Origin: Rotaria sordida
Lineage: Eukaryota; Rotifera; Eurotatoria; Philodinida; Philodinidae
Direction: 5' to 3'
Assembly: GCA_905250125.1 (NCBI GenBank)
Contig: CAJNOL010000377.1
Location: 59,024 to 123,023, forward strand
Length of the DNA stretch: 64,000 nucleotides
Numbering within the stretch: position 1 is the first letter of the stretch; every line of letters starts with the position of its first letter. The notes under the pieces were generated by a model that had not been told where the DNA came from, made no database searches, and saw only the letters and a list, made by a program, of their open reading frames with translations. Below, in pieces: positions 51,201 through 63,818 of the stretch. Made by a program: the position numbers and the translations under genes.

Positions 51201-53438
51201 CCCCGCTTGCGGCGTGTAATGATCGATTACTCTATCACACACACATATATACAGCCGTTATTGCTCATCTTCGTGTTCACTAGTTCTAGTTCTTTCTATA
51301 AATTCTATCATTCATCGCCTTGTATATGTGAGAAACTATACAAAAGAACAAAAATGACAATAGCAGACGAACTAAGAAAAATAGTGAGATCTTTCTTTTC
51401 TTGTTGTCGTCATCTTCTTTTTGGGCAAAATCAATTATCTAGATGTAATTTTATCTTTAGCATTTTCTTCGATGATGTTGTTGTCAGTTATATTGTAGGA
51501 CACAAAAAAAAAAAAAAATAGAAGAAAAAGTCTTAATGTGTATGCATGTATATCAAATCTTGAATTGTGAGAAGATTAACATAGATGAACGAGAATATAT
51601 ATGTCTAGATTTTTTTCTTCTATAATATTAATTTTTTTTTTCTTTCCCGTTCTCATTTTTTTCCTTTTCCGCTTGATTAAGATTCAGATAGAGAGAGTAA
51701 AAAAAGAATTTTATGTATCAATGATGAGCCACATAGATTTATTTTCTCCTTTCTTTTTTTTTTTTCTCGTTTTCTTTCTACAACAATATATTTAATCAAT
51801 AGAAATACTGCGTATGTATTAATAGATACATTAATATTATGTGATCATCGCATCGATTAGTACGTCTATACTCATCACTGTCGTTATTTATATTAATTTA
51901 CCTCTTAATTCAATACAATTTACATTTAACTTACTATTTATACACACAATTTCTTCTCTTCAAACGACAACATTAGCTGATACTCAAATCAAAAAGAAAG
52001 AAAAAAATGGCTATGTTCAAGTAAGTTTTGAATAGTTACTTTATACAATTCATCTTTTTATATGCTGCATGATTGAATAGAAGAGCTAAGTGCTTCTTAG
52101 CAAATAAATTCTTCTAATAGATGTTAGATTGCAATGTGTTTCTATTCTTTTGTAACAAACAAGTCTTGTTGTATAATTTTTTAAGTACGATAATCGATTA
52201 TCAATAAATCTTGGTTTGCATATTAAGTAGTATTGAACGAATTCTAGATTTAACCTTTAGAAGCATGTTGATTCGGTTTTATCATTTTGTTTTTTCTCTA
52301 TTTCACCTAATCAAACTTGGCATTTTCTTGCAATTGATCTGATCTGAGTATTGAAGCGGAAATCACTGCTCTTGCAAACGGAAATGACGTAATATATATC
52401 TAATCGACTATTCTTATTCTTATGTTAAACTATAGTCAATGATGAGAGAGTTTGATACTAGTAATATGATTATCACAAATGAGAATATGATGCAACATCT
52501 TCAAAAAGAAAAAAAAGAAAAAAGTTCTTTTTATTTCCACTAATTCTTCTAAAATGCGAAAGATTGATATTATTCATACATTATGTCTTTAAGTATTCTT
52601 TTTTTGTCTTGTATAATGGATAAAGTATTTTTGTCATTGACATGTATATTGAAACGCAGATACTTTTTTGTCGATTGATATGTATATCTATCCGTATATT
52701 TATATATATAAAAGCGTATGACAAGCAAAAAAATAGTGTCATGATTGTCCTCATAAACATCTATCTCCTTGCCTTTGAAGGTGACAGACTGATAGATACA
52801 CAACTGTGTAGATATTTGTTTGAGCCCCCGCACTTCAACAATCACGTAAACCAATCATTATCAATGTCTAGAATTGATAGATGAGACGGCTTCTTACATA
52901 TATCCTGACAAACGTGTTTTTTTTTCACTTAATACATAAGAAAAAAGACATCTTTATTCATCATAAAGTACAGATTGAAATCTTCTCATTAATGATTGAA
53001 TCAAACGGGAATATAGTATATTAATAAAATGTTGATAAAATCGACTGATATGTATTACTACACATATAATCGTTGTCTATATGTAAAAATAAAGAGCTCA
53101 TCTTATACTTAAACATATAATGAGATTTATGTAAAATAAAGAGACGATATATTATTCTCTTTATGTTTCCGTTATCAATATAAGCAACAAAATAAAAAAA
53201 CATAAAAATTAATCTTCATATGTATTCATTTATTGAAAGTAAAAAAATCTCTCACTGTTTAATTGCTAATACGCCTGTATGTATATATCTATATACACTG
53301 TATTTGATAGATGGTCTATGATATTTCATATTAATATTAGAGTAAAACTACTTGTACGCTGAGCGAAGAAAAATGTATATGATAATATGATACCATCATC
53401 ATTATCGACTAGGGGGACTCATCTTTGTATATTTATAC

Positions 53439-53470
<32 letters not shown>

Positions 53471-54295
53471 TTGTGGTAATGAGCAAATGACATGTGTACG
53501 TCAGAGTATATATATATTTATAAATGTATAATGTACGATGTAATATTTTGTATCTATGCAATGGTATCACGCAAGTCGAGTCATACTCATTTAGAAAAAA
53601 AAAATGACAAGTGTGACAGATGTCAAAAAAGTCGTAGTAGTATTTTATCTTGAAAAAGAATGAAAGAAAATTAAGAATAACAAGAAACTTTATTCAGGGA
53701 CATATTTTGCTTCTTTGATGATGATTACATGTGTTTATCTATATGAGTGATATAATATCAACGACTAGTATCTTCTTTTAGACTCTTTTTTTTTAACTAA
53801 TTGTGATTAATGAAGTGATTTAAGACTTGAAACTACGAATATTCCATTTTGCATATTTTCCTTGTAATGTCAACATTAGTTAATATGCGTTAATAATGTG
53901 AATGAAACGTTATTTCCTCTGTCAACTATAATTTTCAAAAAAAAAAGATTATACTTAATAAAGATTCAAAATATAAAATTAGACTGTCATCTCTCTAATA
54001 CACTTGATCGTAAAGAAAATCGTCATCTCGCATATATATATATATATATGGAAAAACATAATTTTAGACTCTAGTGACATCTATTAAATATTTATAATTA
54101 TTCTTTGAATCGAATTTTCCTAAATTCATTTAAATAAAAAATGTAATATTTTTATGAATGTTGATTAATAAGAATATTCTAGATGAAAATAATTTGTTAA
54201 AATTATTATCCGATAAAAATTCAATGAACGACTAAATTAAATTTTCTTTGTTCATTGCAAAATATGTTTCCATGTATATCTATAGATCACTTCTC
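45223..54295. other. 9-kb gene desert
   Basis: Very AT-rich and lacking any convincing ORF on either strand. It contains a foldback repeat (46335-46990), TA runs (about 47612-47632, 53437-53464 and 54031-54049), and an A/T-rich ORF cluster at 51059-52035 with only hydrophobic low-complexity translations. It lies upstream of NOS1AP and could hold its distal regulatory DNA or untranslated first exons. Confidence 0.45.
46335..46990. repeat. Foldback inverted repeat, family F
   Basis: The left arm (about 46335-46640) and right arm (about 46660-46990) are diverged reverse complements with almost no loop. Matching blocks include 'gagaatagcaa.agcct.aaagaattc', 'cgagttatga..gatttactgaatttttt' and 'aatgactt.t..agaatatcctg.aagtttcat.cgaaa.gaatattc'. 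A relative appears at about 57840-57970, where 'aggtcaaacgga..ttgtcag' matches 'agctcaaacggaaagtgtcag'. Confidence 0.7.
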
Positions 54296-57114
54296 ATGTC
54301 GGCTAAAAATCGTGACTACGATCCAATGTCTGACGATGGTTATGACAGTAAAATTCCATTACATAATGATGAAGCATTTCAACATGGAATACAATATAAT
54401 GCAAAAGTAAAAAAAAAAAAGAACTTGGAAAATTTTAGTTTCTTTTTATTTTTCTATTTAGTTTATTGGTTCAGTCGAAGTACCTAAACCAACCAGTAGA
54501 GTTGAAATTGTTACTGCTATGCGTCGTATTCGTGTAAGACAAAAAAAACGATGAAACTAATGATAGAAATAGATTTTAATTTGTTGAATATTTTAGTATG
54601 AATTTAAAGCAAAAGCAGTAAAAAAACGTAAAGTTAATTTATTCATATCTATCGATGGTATTAAAGTTTGTTTATTGAAAAAGAAAAAAGTACGTAGAAA
54701 AGTTTATTTATGATAAAAAAAAACGATTTTTTTTTTTAAACAAATTTTTTCTCTTTTAGAAAGATTTAGATGTTGATGAAAATAATCCTTTTCTTATGCA
54801 ATATCCTATTTATAGGTATTTAAAAACATAAAAATTACAAAAAATCTATTTTATTTTTATATTGTAGAGTATTTTATGTATCGCATGATAGTCAAGATTT
54901 GAAAATTTTCAGTTTTATTGCACGTGATAATGTCAATAACTCATTTCGTTGTAATGTATTTAAAGCATATAAGAAGGTAAATGCCTGATAAGATTATCTA
55001 CAATAAGATAAGAAAATAGTTTTATCTTTTTTATTATTTTTGCCTCACGCCCTCGTTTTATTCTCGTTATCCGAAAATAAGATTATTTCATCAGAAGAAA
55101 AAAAAAACGAACAAAGTTCTATCAGTATAATCCTCGTTGTATTAGAAAACAAGACGTTGATGAAATCGAACGATGTTAGTGATGATGATGATGATGATAG
55201 ATTACATGTAAGAGAAATACATTTTTGTAGATGTGGAATCGATTTGGAGGGATCTGAATATCCCTAAAGACTCTTTCCAGGTATTTTGATCAATTTCAAA
55301 TTGTTGTTTTTCTATTTACTGTAAATTCGAGTAATTGGTATTTATCAATACGTATTCTATAGAATCATAATCTATGATTGATTATAGTGAATTTGAAATC
55401 ATTTTCAGCTTGTAAATTATTGTTTAATCTTTATTTCTTAGAATTAGACGAATGATTCCTATATGTCTTCTATTGTTAAAATCCTAACTGAAATATCTAT
55501 GAACTAGGTATGGGCAAACTGGTGTCAACCAGTTCATGGCTGAGTTGAGATCAAATTCGAGACTACAGATTTGATTCATATCTAATAGGAACCATATTAG
55601 CAACTACATTAGTCGAAATATAGTAATAAGCCATTTTAATTTTATAGATTATGGTGAAAAAAAAGTTGTAAGCTCTATTCATACAAAATCTTTTGTTTTT
55701 TTGTTTTTATCGAAACTGAGAATAAAATAAAACAGACTTCTACTTATGTCTAATATGATCCATAATATGAAATTTCATGGTGAGTAATATTAAGACAAAA
55801 GAAATATATTTCTTCTTAGAATGAAGCTATGCGTATTGTACGTACAATTGGACAAGCATTTGAAGTTTGTCATAAAATGGCATTACAACAACGACAACAA
55901 ATATCGTCGTCAACAGCACAATCAAATAATAATAATAATAACAATACTAATAATAATAATAATCAAATTTCTAGTCCAATCAAAACCAATTCTAGTTCAT
56001 CAGAAAATGAATCAACTAGTATGATATTGGTTTTTTTTTGTCTTCCCTGATCTGAATTATGATTTTTATTTTTCTATTTATTAAGGTAAACAAGTAAATC
56101 GCGAAACACTTGCACCAAATATGGATCCAATAGAAAAAGCCGAACGTTATTTACAAAGTGTTCAAACACCTACAGTAAATTCTTTAACAAAAAAAAAAAC
56201 AAAACATCTAATAAATTTTTGTTAATGCTTTTCTTTCTTTTTTAAAGCCTCCAACAAATGTTGAAACAAAACCAATAAATTTATTTCAATCTCATTCATC
56301 AAGTGAATTTACACTTAAACATCAAATGCAATTTATGCAAGAACAAATACAACAAATGCAAAGTGAAACTGAATTAGCATTTAATCAAATTAAATTAATT
56401 AAAGAACAATTAAGTATTGAAATAGCTGCTCGCATTGATGCACAAGTATATTAATAAACAATTTTTTTTTTCTAATGAAGAAAAAAAAAAATTTTTGTTT
56501 TTTTATTTTTTTTCTAGAATAAAAATACTCAATTACTTCAACGAAATCGAGAATTATTAACACATATTCAACAATTATTACTTTATACAAATGAACTTGA
56601 AATAAAATTAATGAATTATAATAATGATTCAATAAAAATTTTACCATCACGTCCAACGGATTTAATTATATTTCCATCATTATTTTCAACATTAACATCA
56701 TCAAATCAACAATGTTTATCAAGTGATTCACCAGATTCTGGTAAAGGACAAGAAATATCATCTGAAAGTATATCGGATCCATTTTTACCAAATATTCATG
56801 AACAACAAATAAATAATTCAACAAAAACATTTTCAATAAATAATGATTTAATAACAATGAATAATAATTCAAATAATCAACAACATATATCAGCATATGA
56901 TTCATCATCACCATCATTATCATCATCATCATCTCGTTCTTCATCAACTTCAATTAAACTTTCAAAGAAAAAAAAATCTCAAAATACAAATAAAAATGAA
57001 CATTATATTTATCATAAAAAGAAAACGAATGGTTCATCATCATTTACAAATTCGGCTTTTACTCAAAGTCCACTTCGAACAGTAACAAAAGAATTTGATC
57101 CACTTATGAAATAA
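54296..57114 (+). CDS. NOS1AP: NOS1AP (CAPON) PTB-domain adaptor
   Basis: Nine exons join in phase: 54296-54406, 54462-54533, 54597-54689, 54760-54815, 54868-54976, 55820-56018, 56086-56174, 56248-56445 and 56518-57114 (507 aa; human 506). The PTB domain (about residues 20-180) closely follows human [83 protein letters not shown] and [18 protein letters not shown] coiled coil follows (about 250-335), then a long Ser/Asn-rich tail. CAPON links neuronal NO synthase and other PDZ or Dexras/Scribble partners. The usual C-terminal PDZ ligand (EIAV in human) is not present; the protein ends FDPLMK. A splice acceptor (54284-54285) lies 10 nt before ATG. A polyN/Q run (about 55925-55965) is encoded by AAT repeats. 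Confidence 0.92.
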
Positions 57115-58322
57115 ATTTATAGAGAGAGTCTTTCAATTATTCATTTTCTGTTTTTTTTTATTATCAGTGCTTTCTGCTCGGTGTGCATGTAGTTGTTCGC
57201 GTGTTTCGTATTTTATGTCTAAGAGAACTTGAACATTTATATACATATATATTTTCTCATGTATTATATCTATTCACTATCTCTCTCTCTATTAATTATA
57301 GGCATTTGTCAGATATATTTTTCTTTTTCTTTTTGTTTTGACTTCATAATTTTAGCAATAAAATAAAAATGCTTAAAATCATCAGTTTGTCTTTTAATCA
57401 GAAATTGAAGAGTCGAAATGGTGAATAAATTTTAAAAATGAATAGAATTTAATTGAAGAATATCGAAATTATTGAAAGAAATTGAAGATTTTTGTATTTT
57501 ATCTTAGTCTCTTTTGAAAGCCCTCATTAACTTCTGTTTTAGATCATTTTCCATACTTAATGTGAGTAAAACCAACTGAGATGAAGTTTTGATTGTATGT
57601 CGAGTCAGTGTTTTATATAGTGTTGAAAGTCTAGGAGATTCAACTAATAATCTCTGTTTGAGCTCATTTTCTACTCGTAGGTAGGACTGTTCAGACGAAT
57701 GCCTCCCTTATGAGATAATGCGTTTGTAAAACACGCTGCTTTCATAGACGACCTCGAAAAATATACCGGTTTTTAGGCATACGATAACTAAAGAAGAAAT
57801 TATCTATTTGAGCTGAAACTTCTTGTTGTGATATCCTGTAACAGGTTGAAAGTTCATTAAAATGACCATAGCTCAAGAAGGAAAGGTCTAATAGCATGAA
57901 CACTTTCAGGATTTAATCCTAACTATGAGCAAAAAAAATGAGGTCAAACGGAGATTGTCAGACCGGCACAAACTACGTAGAGTATAGAGTCTCATAGATC
58001 ATTTATTTAAAAGAAACTGTTCATTTTTTGAGAGTTATTAAATTCTATCTAATTTTTTTCTAACCCTTTTGACAATTTCCATAAAAAGAAAATTTCAAAG
58101 ATGATGTTAGAGATATTTGATAATCTCATCGGTTTTTCTTGTAATTTGAAAAACAAACATTGTAACATCCTAATTAAAACCCTCTAACTCTTCAACAACA
58201 AAAAAAAAGAAATATATTTCTAAAAACATTTTTCCAAACATCTGTAATCGAATTCGAGTAGATAATAATTGAAGATATATGAATTTATGATTTCTTAATT
58301 TTCACTTCAGATATTTTAAAAG
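57115..58322. other. Spacer with diverged repeat
   Basis: Between NOS1AP and SART3 on the same strand. 57357-57362 is an AATAAA likely used by NOS1AP. About 57490-58000 is repeat-derived and partly resembles the 46335-46990 inverted repeat. A strong polypyrimidine tract and acceptor (AG at 58309-58310) precede the SART3 start by 12 nt. Confidence 0.45.
57357..57362 (+). terminator. Putative NOS1AP poly(A) signal AATAAA
   Basis: AATAAA about 240 nt after the NOS1AP stop, followed by further A-rich sequence. Confidence 0.35.
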
Positions 58323-60548
58323 ATGGCATCTGATGATGAAGAAATGGAAATAAATAAAGAAGATATTGAAGATGATACTGATGATGAAAGTAAAGGTGAT
58401 GATGATGATAATGATAATGATGATGATAGTACATCAGAGGATTCACCTGACGAACAAATTGATGATAGTAAACAAGAAACTGAATTAGTTGCACATCGCG
58501 ATATAGTTCAATCAAATCCATATAATTATCAAGCATATATTGATTATATAAATTTAGCTCGTCAATATGGTAATCTTGAACATTTACGTTTTGCTCGTCA
58601 AAAAATGTCTGAAATGTTTCCATTAACTCAACAACTTTGGCTTGATTGGATTCGAGATGAAATGCAATTATTAATATCAAATACCGAAGAAAATAAAGAA
58701 CTTATTCAATTATTTGAACGTGCTCTTAATGATTATTTATCTGTTATGATATGGATTGAATATGTTCAATATCGTTTACCATATTATGTATCATTAAATT
58801 CAATTGAAGAACTTCGAAATTTATTTGAACGTGGTCTTAGTTCATGTGCTCTTCATATAACTGAAGGTAATCTTTTATGGGCTGCTTATATTGAAACAGA
58901 AAAGGCTATATTAGATGGTATTTTATTAAAATATAATCAAAATAATACAAATAATAATGATTTAAAAGAAAAAATTCTTCAACATGTTGATTATATTTTA
59001 ACATTATATCGTCGACAATTATCAATACCATTACGTGGAATGGATACAATTTATTATAAAGATTATAATGAATTTTGTCAACAATATAAAGAATATTTAC
59101 CAACAAATTATATTGAAAAATATGATTTAATATTAAAAAATGATTTTGATCATGCTATTCAACAATTAGAAAAATGTGAAAAATTTGAACAAGAATTAGA
59201 TGCTACGAAAAGAAGTGTAGCAACTTATAGAAAATATATTCAATTTGAAAAAGAACCAGCACGTATTCAATGTTTATATGAACGAGCTATTGGTATGAAT
59301 TTCTAATTAATATAATGAATGATCCATAAAACAATGAGATAGTTTGATCTTTCGTTTTTGAAGAATGGAAACACTATTTAAAGGCAGCATTCCCAGTTCT
59401 TTTGATAGAGAATTTTTCGTTCTATAAAAATGTAGACTTCGTTTTTTTTAAACAAATTTTTCTTGTCAACGATAAATTTATTTTTCTAAAGTTGCGAAAC
59501 ATCACGAGATGCAGCATTTTACAGAGTATCTTGCAGTATATTTCGAATTTCGACAGAACTGTTATTTAGACATATTTTTAATACTTGTTCTGTTAGCTTG
59601 TTTCATTCGAGAGTTAGATAATTTCTCCTGAGCCCTTTTTCCATTCCAGCAAATTCACGGGTGATTGCCTGGAAAAGCAGCTAGATAGAGCATAGAGTTC
59701 AATAAGATTTTCATGTAGAATTTTAATATTATTTTCTTGAATGAACTGTTTTTCTTTGTTGTAGTTGACAATTGTCTTGATGGTGTTTTATGGCTTTCAT
59801 ATATTGATTTTGCTGAAGAACATTTATCATCTACAACTATTCTACAATCAATATTTGAACGTTCATTACGAAATTGTCCATGGGTAGCAACATTATGGGT
59901 TCGTTATACTGAATATATGGAATTAACTACAAATACTGATCATTCACAATTAAAAAAAATCTATGATCGTGCACTTAATTCTGATCCAACAAATCTTATT
60001 TCATTTGTTGATATACAATTAGCTTATTTTCAATATCGTCGTCGTCATTATCATCAAGAATTATTATTATTAAATAATCAAGAACAATGTGAATTATTAA
60101 AAGAAGAAATTCGTCATATATGTGAATATGCATGTGATCAATATCAAGAATTATTTTTATCATCAAATGATCCAAATTTATTTTTAAAATATAATGGACA
60201 ACTTGAATTATATTGGATTCATTTAGAAATAAAATCATTTCATTCAATTGAACATGCTAGACAAATATGGAATGGTCGAACATTAATGAATAAAACACAT
60301 AATCAAATGATATCTAATTTATGGAAAATTTATTATTATATGGAAATTAATTATGGTGATGAAAAACATGCAAGAAAAGTTTTATATCGTGCATTAAATC
60401 ATATACAAACAATGGATTATCCATTAATTATATGTGATATTTTATTAGAACATGAAAAAAAATATGGAACTATACAACAATTAAAAGAAACTAAAGATAA
60501 ATTAAGACAAATTAAAAATAAAATTGTTCAAATTGAAAAACCTAAACG

Positions 60549-60580
<32 letters not shown>

Positions 60581-62935
60581 TCAATAAAAATAATAAAAAA
60601 CAAATCAATAAAGGAAAACAAAAGGAACCTAAAGAAAAATCTACGAAAGTTTCGAATAATAAAATGGATACAAGTAAGACTAGGCAAACTATTCTCAGAA
60701 ATCATTTTCTATCTACTATTCATTTTAAAATATAATATACTCCACTGTTTTTATAATAACTTTTGACAGGAACATCAGAGAGACCTGCGATTTTCATCGT
60801 TCCGGATAGAAGACCCGCAGTTATCCAGTGTACTGGAATTTAATTGAGTGATAATTGATTAAACGGGTGAGTTCTTGATATAAATTTTCAAAAACGATAT
60901 TCTGAAACTACTTCTCTTTCGACCTACGCAAGGTCGACATTCCTCATTTGTTCCGTCCGAGAATTATAAATCCTCAATTCCAGCCAATTGTCCTGTGATT
61001 ATCCGGAAACGCTGCTACAGAGAGGTAATTCCTCATCTAAGTTGAATAGTAATATGTATTTTAGGTTTAAAATGATCTGACACTGTTATCTCAATATTTT
61101 CGAAATGCTAACTCCTTCGTTACATGAAGACCGATGGTGAAGTTTTAAAAATATTGAGATAACAGAGTCCGATCATCACTATTCGACTCAGCATCAGGAA
61201 TTAACCCTGGCTAGATGCTTTTCCAAATGATCACAGATCGATTGACTGAAATCGGGGATCATCGGAAAAGTCTAAATCAAAAGGAAAATAGCTTCAACAT
61301 ATCGCTTCCGAAAATCTTCACCAAGAACTCATCTAATTGATCTATTGCTGACCAATCAAATTTCGATATATTTCAATGCTCTCGGATCTCTCTATGATGT
61401 TCCTATCGAAAGTTATTCAGAAAACAGTGAAGCATATTATATTTTGAAATGGATAGTAGATTTCTATTTGATGTTCTGTTAAGAAATTGAGACATGTAAG
61501 ATAATACGTAATATTTAAAAAGAACAAAAAAACTGTTTTCAAAATAAATAATTCGTCAATTATTTCTCTAAAATTAAAATAAAAGATTCGTACTCTTTTT
61601 TTCCTTATATCACGATTGGTTAGAACAATATAATCGATAACCAAAAAGTTAAGATTTCACCATTAAAAATATCTCTGATAATTATTCAAACTCTAGTATA
61701 CAAATATTAATCAATGATAATATATCCTATAGATTATTACTAAATCATCTTATTACAATGAAATACTTGGTTAATATAGAAATTGTGTATGACTAATCAA
61801 CAATAATTTTGAGGTTTTCTTTCTCAAGTCAAGTCATATCGATATAACTGATTCTTTTTTTTTGTTGAAAGTTATTTTAAAATAATGTCATAGATAAATT
61901 ACATATCTTTAAATACTCTTATCTTTGGTTTTAGCTGCTTCATCAGTTCAAAGCAATGGTAATATCACCGAACAACAACAACAATCACCTCGTAAACGAA
62001 AATTATCACCAGAAGAAACACAGAATGTTAAAAAGAAACCTCAAGCTTCAACAATAGATAGTGAAGGTTTTAAAATACCACTTCCACCACCACCACCTCC
62101 TTCTCTTGCATCATCATCAACTTCCTCTTCTATGATCAGTACGACAAAAGATATTGATCATTTAAATACTGTATTTATCGCTAATTTGGCTTTTGATACT
62201 ACTGAAGATGCAATACGTCAAGTACTTTCATCAGCTGGTGAAATAAAAGAAATACGTCTTGTTAAACATGAATGGTCTGGTAAATCAAAAGGTTATGGTT
62301 ATGTTGATTTTGTTACAAGTGAAGGTTATCGTCAAGCATTAAAATTAGATCGTACACCAATAAATGATCGACCAATGTATGTTAGTGAATATGATCGAAA
62401 TAAATCGACATCAAATGATCTAACAAAAAAATTTAAATATGCAACAACATTAGAACAAAATAAATTATTTATATCAAATTTACCATTTTCATTAACAAAA
62501 GAACAACTTCAAAATTTATTTATAGAAAAAGGATTCAAAATCAAAGATGTTCGATTAGTAACACATAAAAGTGGAAAATCTAAAGGACTTGCTTATGTTG
62601 AATTTAATGATCCACAAGAAGCTTCACAAGCAATACTTAAATTTGATGGAACAGATGTCGATGGACACACAATTAAAGTTGCTATTAGTAATCCACCACA
62701 ACACAAACAACCAATTAAATTAGCACCAACAACTCAACCAGTTGTATCAAGAGCAGCATCATTAGGTGAAGCACCGAAATCAACAGGACCAAGAGGTAAA
62801 GGACATTCTCAAATTTCATTAGTACCAAGAAAAATTGCAACAACAAATACAAAACCAACGAGTCAATCAACATCAACAACTACAAATACAATGACTAATG
62901 ATGACTTTAGAAAAATGCTTTTCAGTAAAAAATAA
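58323..62935 (+). CDS. SART3: SART3 spliceosome-recycling factor
   Basis: Three exons, 58323-59292, 59765-60673 and 61935-62935, join in phase (959 aa; human 963). An acidic N-terminus is followed by a HAT-repeat array (about 60-530), closely matching SART3: NPYNYQAYIDYINLARQYG, RFARQKMSEMFPLTQQLWLDW, LFERALNDYL, RNCPWVATLWVRY. A basic NLS-like PRKRKLSPEE lies near 645. RRM1 spans about 704-780 (VFIANLAFDTTE) and RRM2 about 800-875 (LFISNLPFSLTKEQ, KSKGLAYVEF). The C-terminal RGKGHSQISLVPR matches the conserved human tail. SART3/Prp24 helps U4/U6 snRNP re-form after splicing and recruits USP15. The polyQ run (about 60550-60580) is a CAA repeat. Both introns are long and carry related repeats. 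Confidence 0.94.
59300..59740. repeat. Repeat in SART3 intron 1, family G
   Basis: About 59590-59700 ('cattccagcaaattcacgggtgattgcctggaaaagcagctagatagag') matches, with scattered changes, about 60950-61030 of SART3 intron 2 ('aattccagccaattgtcctgtgattatccggaaacgctgctacagagag'). It nearly fills the 472-bp intron. Confidence 0.6.
60767..61408. mobile_element. Foldback element in SART3 intron 2, family G
   Basis: The outer tips are reverse complements: 'gacaggaacatcagagagacctgcga' at about 60767 and 'ctctctatgatgttcctatcg' at about 61390. Internal pairs also fit: 'tctcaatattttcgaa' near 61093 with 'aaaaatattgagataacag' near 61148, and 'gattaatcc/gagaattataaatcc' regions. The element is about 640 bp with a short loop around 61110-61140. 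No ORF. It is related to the repeat in intron 1. Confidence 0.65.
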
Positions 62936-63818
62936 TTTTTTCTTTTTTTTTTTGGTTCTTTTCAATGATTTGTATTATTTAAAAAAAGTTAAAAAAAAAC
63001 TCTCGTGGTCGTTGTAATCATATACAAATATTATTACCTAATTGAAAATACTTTTCAAAAGACATTTTTCTTCGATAACAAAATGTAACAATCGTGTTTT
63101 GTCACTTCAGTCTTCCGGCTACCTAGCAGCAGATTTACTACTCCGATATCCTCTCCACAACAAATATTAGCTGTAGTTCTGGACAAAAAAGTCGGTCTGA
63201 CGCAGAGCACTTGATCTCATCATACATACTAACTAATCACAAGAACAGGTGTATGTCACAATATAGTCAGCATGCTATTAGATGAGTAATTCAAGACACT
63301 TGAATGATGTAAGAAAGTCTAATATAGCAAAAGACGTCGTATTGAGTTGATCATTATTTTATATAATTCAAAAAAAAAATCTTTTATTATTGTTGATTTG
63401 AATAAAAAATGATGTGCACCGGCCATAAGAAGAGGGAGTATCTTAAATAAAATAATAGTTTTTGATAGATTATGTTAAATTCGTCAATGTCTTATATGTC
63501 AAAAATGAATTATCAAGTTTTTCTGTGTATCATATATGTGATTATCCATCAAGGAAAACTTCGACATATTGTAGAATAGTTTGATGACTGAAAAGCAGTA
63601 CTTCTATTATTTATAATTTCCAAGATACATAGCGAGTAGTTGATGTGCCGATTATTAAAAACACTTGAGCAATTTAATTATTATCAGTGATAGATAATTT
63701 ATTAGTTTGAATATATAATTGAAGCGATACTAGATCAAATCAGAACCTTTCACATCATGAGAAAAACGCATAGCGACGTGCAAGTTCAGTTTACTGATCA
63801 CTGTTTCAGTGTAGTTAA
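62936..63818. other. Spacer after SART3
   Basis: AT-rich 3' flank of SART3, including the single-arm repeat at 63105-63310. No gene was seen. A short ORF at 63730-63930 on the minus strand overlaps the GC-rich repeat and is not coding. Confidence 0.4.
63105..63310. repeat. Single-arm copy of foldback family D
   Basis: 'cttccggctacctagcagcagattta', 'gttctggacaaaaaagtcggtctgac' and 'actaatcacaagaacaggtgtatgtcacaat.tagtca' follow the left arm of the 31960-32800 element in the same order. The opposite arm is missing. Confidence 0.7.

Noticed and set aside
51059-52035. Cluster of plus-strand ORFs
   Set aside because: Their translations are Phe/Leu/Ser low complexity from T-rich DNA, with no splice-consistent or family pattern.
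53437-53464. TA-repeat considered as a CRISPR or satellite
   Set aside because: It is a simple dinucleotide microsatellite; no spacer-repeat structure exists anywhere in the window.
58285-58680. Minus-strand His/Tyr-rich ORF opposite SART3
   Set aside because: It is an antisense shadow of the acidic SART3 N-terminus (GAT/GAA codons read in reverse).
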